DNA from: Methylobacter sp015476545
GTDB lineage: Bacteria; Pseudomonadota; Gammaproteobacteria; Methylococcales; Methylomonadaceae
DNA length: 64,000 bases
Direction of reading: 5' to 3'
NCBI RefSeq assembly: GCF_052162025.1
Contig: NZ_CP197401.1
Coordinates: forward strand, 1-64,000
Positions within the stretch are counted from its first letter, which is position 1. Each line of letters starts with the position of its first letter. The translations under genes were made by a program, and so were the position numbers. This document shows, in pieces, positions 61,429 through 64,000 of the stretch. The notes under the pieces were generated by a model. It made no database searches, was not told the DNA's origin, and saw only the letters and a list, made by a program, of their open reading frames with translations.

Positions 61429-63015
61429 TTATGCTGTTTCAGCGAGACCAGCATCTTCAACTAATTCGTCCTCAGGAATGGATGGAGCAACATTCTTGTT
61501 ATCTTTTAGGCGTTGCCTCATTACTTTCCAGATTTCAGCCTCCTCGTCTGACGGGAGAGGTACATAGTATCTGAGAATGCTATTAACCTTGGAACTGTTA
61601 GCTTTGCCAATCAGTCCGATGAATCCACTAGCTGTTGTTCCTGAAAGAAGATTTTCCAGTTCATAGCGCTCCTCCATCGTCAAGCGTTTAAAATCTGCTT
61701 CGAAAGAGTCGAATTCAGGGCGACCTTCATATTTTTCATACCAGAACCGGTTAAACAGGTAATGATGTGGTCGTAATAAAAGGTTCCCAAATTCTTCTTT
61801 ATCTTTACCAAACGCTTTCCGGAAAAATTCAGGTGAGCCACTGACGATTCCATGTGTCGCCTGTAAAATAATCTGGATTGAGCGAAGATAGTAACGGTTC
61901 CAGTTTTCACTAACAAAAGATCGATCGGGTAAATCAGTAGGCTGATACCGCATCGGGAACGAAAAAATCCGGATGTTCAGCTTTTCATTCAGGTCGATAT
62001 TGAGTCGCATTCGCTCATACAGGTCTGCTGGAGTATCTTTAAAGTTATAAAGCATATAATTGGATAAGTCATGCAGTCCTACTTCGTATGCCATATGGAT
62101 TGCCGTTTCATATGGCTTGCGTACTCCAAGATGATCGAAAGCAATTCGTAGCGGACGAATGGCAATAGTAGCCATCTCTTCTAGATACATCTTATCTTTA
62201 CACAAGATTCGTGCGTCGACCCCCTGATTGAAATCAACACGCCGTTGGACAGATGGTTTGCCTGGGCGACGGAACATTGCCCCTTTCTGGAAGCCGTTAT
62301 CTCGAATTTCGGCGATGATGTTTTTATAGTTCTGCGATGCGACAACGTTATTATCCATCAGCATTAAGTCACGCTTCGGTCCATGACGTTCGTCGATCGC
62401 TTTGATCAAGCTGGTGATCGATTGTGCATCACGTTGATCACCTTCTAGCTTGGGTACTCCACAAAAGTGGCATTTACGCACACAACCACGGGAAGCATAT
62501 GCAAAGTAGGCATCGTGTACTGGATAGACATACTGATCCCGAATTTGGTCGAGAATTGAGTAATCGGGCACTAAATCTTCAATAGGTGTGCTGCTGAAAT
62601 CATCAGAGTATAGCTCCTCGGTAAAGTCATCGAGTTGTAGTGATTCAGAAGGTGATGATGATAGTAGGCCGCTAATAAAGCGTACGCCACGCCAACGAGG
62701 CTCAGCAAGGAAGCGCTCGTGCATCAATGAAGCAGCGATCCCTCCAACGAATACTTTGGTAGTATCGCCCTTAGCAAGGGTAATCGCGAAGTCGATAGTC
62801 TTCGCAATTTCTACCCACTCAAAGGAGAAAAGTGTCGTTACATATATACGATCCCAAATGCTATTAAAGACTGATCGATCCTTATTGCCTTTAATAAACT
62901 TTACGTTATCTTTTTTCCCATATGGCCCATGATAAGCGGCGAGCTTCATTAGCCCTAGAGGAGGATACTTATTTCTATAGCCAGGTTCGATTAAGAGAAT
63001 GTTTTTATTAGCCAT
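61429..63015 (-). CDS. Radical-SAM protein with B12-binding-like N-terminus (Tn7-like cargo)
   Basis: The 528-residue protein has a Rossmann-like N-terminal part (about 1-120) with the KVFVGGIAASL loop of the kind found in B12-binding radical-SAM enzymes, and then the 4Fe-4S motif SRGCVRKCHFCGVPK with Cys178, Cys182 and Cys185 (Cx3Cx2C). A TIM-barrel region follows (about 190-420), with MLMDNNVVAS and DFNQGVDARI. No conserved DxHxxG cobalamin ligand was found, so B12 use is doubtful. It overlaps the upstream gene by 8 bases. The substrate is unknown; a nucleic-acid modification role is inferred from the neighbourhood only. Confidence 0.9.
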   Translation of the reverse strand: MANKNILLIEPGYRNKYPPLGLMKLAAYHGPYGKKDNVKFIKGNKDRSVFNSIWDRIYVTTLFSFEWVEIAKTIDFAITLAKGDTTKVFVGGIAASLMHERFLAEPRWRGVRFISGLLSSSPSESLQLDDFTEELYSDDFSSTPIEDLVPDYSILDQIRDQYVYPVHDAYFAYASRGCVRKCHFCGVPKLEGDQRDAQSITSLIKAIDERHGPKRDLMLMDNNVVASQNYKNIIAEIRDNGFQKGAMFRRPGKPSVQRRVDFNQGVDARILCKDKMYLEEMATIAIRPLRIAFDHLGVRKPYETAIHMAYEVGLHDLSNYMLYNFKDTPADLYERMRLNIDLNEKLNIRIFSFPMRYQPTDLPDRSFVSENWNRYYLRSIQIILQATHGIVSGSPEFFRKAFGKDKEEFGNLLLRPHHYLFNRFWYEKYEGRPEFDSFEADFKRLTMEERYELENLLSGTTASGFIGLIGKANSSKVNSILRYYVPLPSDEEAEIWKVMRQRLKDNKNVAPSIPEDELVEDAGLAETA

Positions 63016-63583
63016 ATTGAATCATGCGCCGAAACGCATCCTTTCGAATATCGAGGATCATTTTGAAGGCCATATCCGCCCCTTTGGCCCCACCAAATCC
63101 TTCTAAAGGCCCGTGGTTTGACCAATCGATATGGTCAACGAAATCAGATAACTTCGCGACGAAAAAATCAACCGTGATTGCTTCATTCCACGACTCGCGC
63201 ACCAAATAGCCAGCTAAACTCATCATTGCATATACACCAATCCCCTTGGTAAGTAGATGATATCGCTGATTTTCCCACTGATCAGGAAGCGTAATCACGA
63301 CCGCTTTCCAGTAAGAGATTGCGTATTTAAGCATTACTTCGGCAGTTATTGAATCACCCACCTTTGCCTCTTTGAAAAATCTCTGCGTTGCCTGATGCAT
63401 TGTACGTAACGATGCAATTCGTTTAGTGCCTACTGTACGTGCACCACCAAGATCTAAACGTCCGCACCAAGGCGAATTAGGATCACTGTTTAGTCCAAGT
63501 GCCACAAAAAGCGCAGGATCAACCTTTGCCAAATCATTTCCTAAAGACTTAGCTGCAGTGAAATCTAGGAGACTACTACTCAA
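63008..63583 (-). pseudogene. C-terminal part of a probable DGQHR/DndB-like protein, cut by an IS3 element
   Basis: The frame gives 191 residues from a TTG at 63583, but a stop lies immediately before it and an IS3-family element begins about 8 bases further on, so the true 5' end is probably gone. The part from LNSDPNSPWCGRLDLGG to the helical end with ITLPDQWENQRYHLLTKGIG resembles the C-terminal half of DGQHR-domain (DndB-like) proteins. The DGQHR motif itself would be in the missing half. It overlaps the radical-SAM start by 8 bases, so the two, and the HSP90-like gene, form one operon. The family call is by eye only. Confidence 0.55.
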
Positions 63584-63590
63584 TCAGAAA

Positions 63591-64000
63591 TGGACCCAGA
63601 AAATTGGACAGTGGCTTAAGTGACAAAACTGCTCTATTGTGATCTCAACGTATGAGGAAAAAACAATGAGCAAAAAAAGAAGAAATCACTCTCCGCAGTT
63701 CAAAGCCAAGGTAGCCTTGGCAGCAATTAAAGGCGATAAAACCTTAGCCGAATTATCGTCTGAGTTTGATGTCCACCCGAACCAGATTACGCAGTGGAAG
63801 CAGCAATTGCTGGACAATGCCAGTGACTTGTTCAGCAAGGGTAAGCCTAATTCATCCGCTTCCGATGAGGCCATCAAGGATCTGCATGCGAAGATCGGTC
63901 AGCTGACGGTGGAAAACGATTTTTTAGCCAAAGTGCTCGGTCGCTAGATCGGGCCCAGCGCAAAGAAAACATCGATCCCCAGGCGGAGCTATCTGTGACC
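63591..64000 (+). mobile_element. Second IS3-family element, cut by the window end
   Basis: The element appears to start TGGACCCAGAAAATTGGACA at 63591. OrfA is complete, and OrfB begins in another frame just before the OrfA stop (LDRAQRKENIDP onwards) and runs out of the window. It is a different IS3 type from the one in tnsB, judged by OrfA sequence. Confidence 0.85.
63666..63947 (+). CDS. IS3-family transposase OrfA
   Basis: From ATG 63666 the protein is MSKKRRNHSPQFKAKVALAA and on for 93 residues, with a helix-turn-helix LAELSSEFDVHPNQITQWKQ and a coiled coil (DLHAKIGQLTVENDFLAKVL). An upstream start at 63639 lacks support. OrfB is produced by frameshift into the frame that continues past position 64000. 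Confidence 0.93.
   Translation: MSKKRRNHSPQFKAKVALAAIKGDKTLAELSSEFDVHPNQITQWKQQLLDNASDLFSKGKPNSSASDEAIKDLHAKIGQLTVENDFLAKVLGR

Larger units (their letters stand above)
51927..64000. mobile_element. Tn7-like transposon at attTn7 (right end to beyond the window)
   Basis: The element starts TGTGAGAGGGCAATAAAG at about 51927, 26 bases past the glmS stop, the attTn7 position. TnsB-binding-type repeats and tnsA/tnsB read inward. Cargo follows to beyond the window end. Three other mobile elements have inserted in it: two IS3-family elements (54438-55749; from 63591) and one IS21-family element (56621-59262). The far end, and so the target duplication, is not visible. With tnsB truncated and no tnsC or tnsD seen, the part in view cannot be autonomous. 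Confidence 0.9.

Overview
The window looks like the origin-proximal part of a gammaproteobacterial chromosome, most likely a Methylococcales-type methanotroph. That assignment is an inference from gene order and protein style, because no methane-oxidation gene is present. Numbering starts at dnaA, and the core order dnaA-dnaN-recF-gyrB, then mnmG-rsmG-parA-parB-atpIBEFHAGDC-glmU-glmS, is typical of the origin region of this class. No rRNA, tRNA or CRISPR array was seen.

Layout. Positions 1-6146 hold the replication cluster, with two strong parS sites at the recF/gyrB boundary that match the ParAB pair further along. Positions 6318-10080 are an accessory gap with a foreign-looking G+C-rich beta-propeller protein, an IS6-type remnant and an unexplained repeat cluster. 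Positions 10081-36000 carry housekeeping genes: lgt-thyA, asparaginase, folA, a Tat-exported multicopper oxidase, apaH/apaG, mpl, a very large uncharacterised envelope protein, an IS110-type element with a structured leader, trmN6, a tesA/ybbA/ybbP-type locus, an SPFH/NfeD pair and a moxR-DUF58-transglutaminase operon. Positions 36053-51900 hold a DksA-like gene facing a probable arfA with a hairpin inside its coding sequence, then mnmG-rsmG-parAB, the complete ATP synthase operon and glmU-glmS.

From 51927 to the window end lies a Tn7-like transposon inserted just downstream of glmS, the classical attTn7 position. It has a TGT-type end with three abutting 20-bp repeats, an intact tnsA and a tnsB cut off by an IS3-family element. 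On the far side of that IS the sequence resumes inside a SNF2-type helicase, so the rest of tnsB and any tnsC/tnsD were lost, probably by IS-mediated deletion. The remaining cargo is a cluster of five protein types: SNF2-type helicase (C-terminal part only), ParB-like protein (split by an IS21-family element with a 5-bp target duplication), HSP90-like GHKL ATPase, radical-SAM protein, and the C-terminal part of what looks like a DGQHR/DndB-type protein cut by another IS3 element.

The most interesting observations are this wrecked but reconstructable cargo system (possibly a DNA-modification or defence system), the arfA-like gene with an internal hairpin, the parS/parAB arrangement with a degenerate second ParB-like gene, the decayed duplication of the atpC 3' end with its terminator, and the candidate bridge RNA of the IS110-type element.
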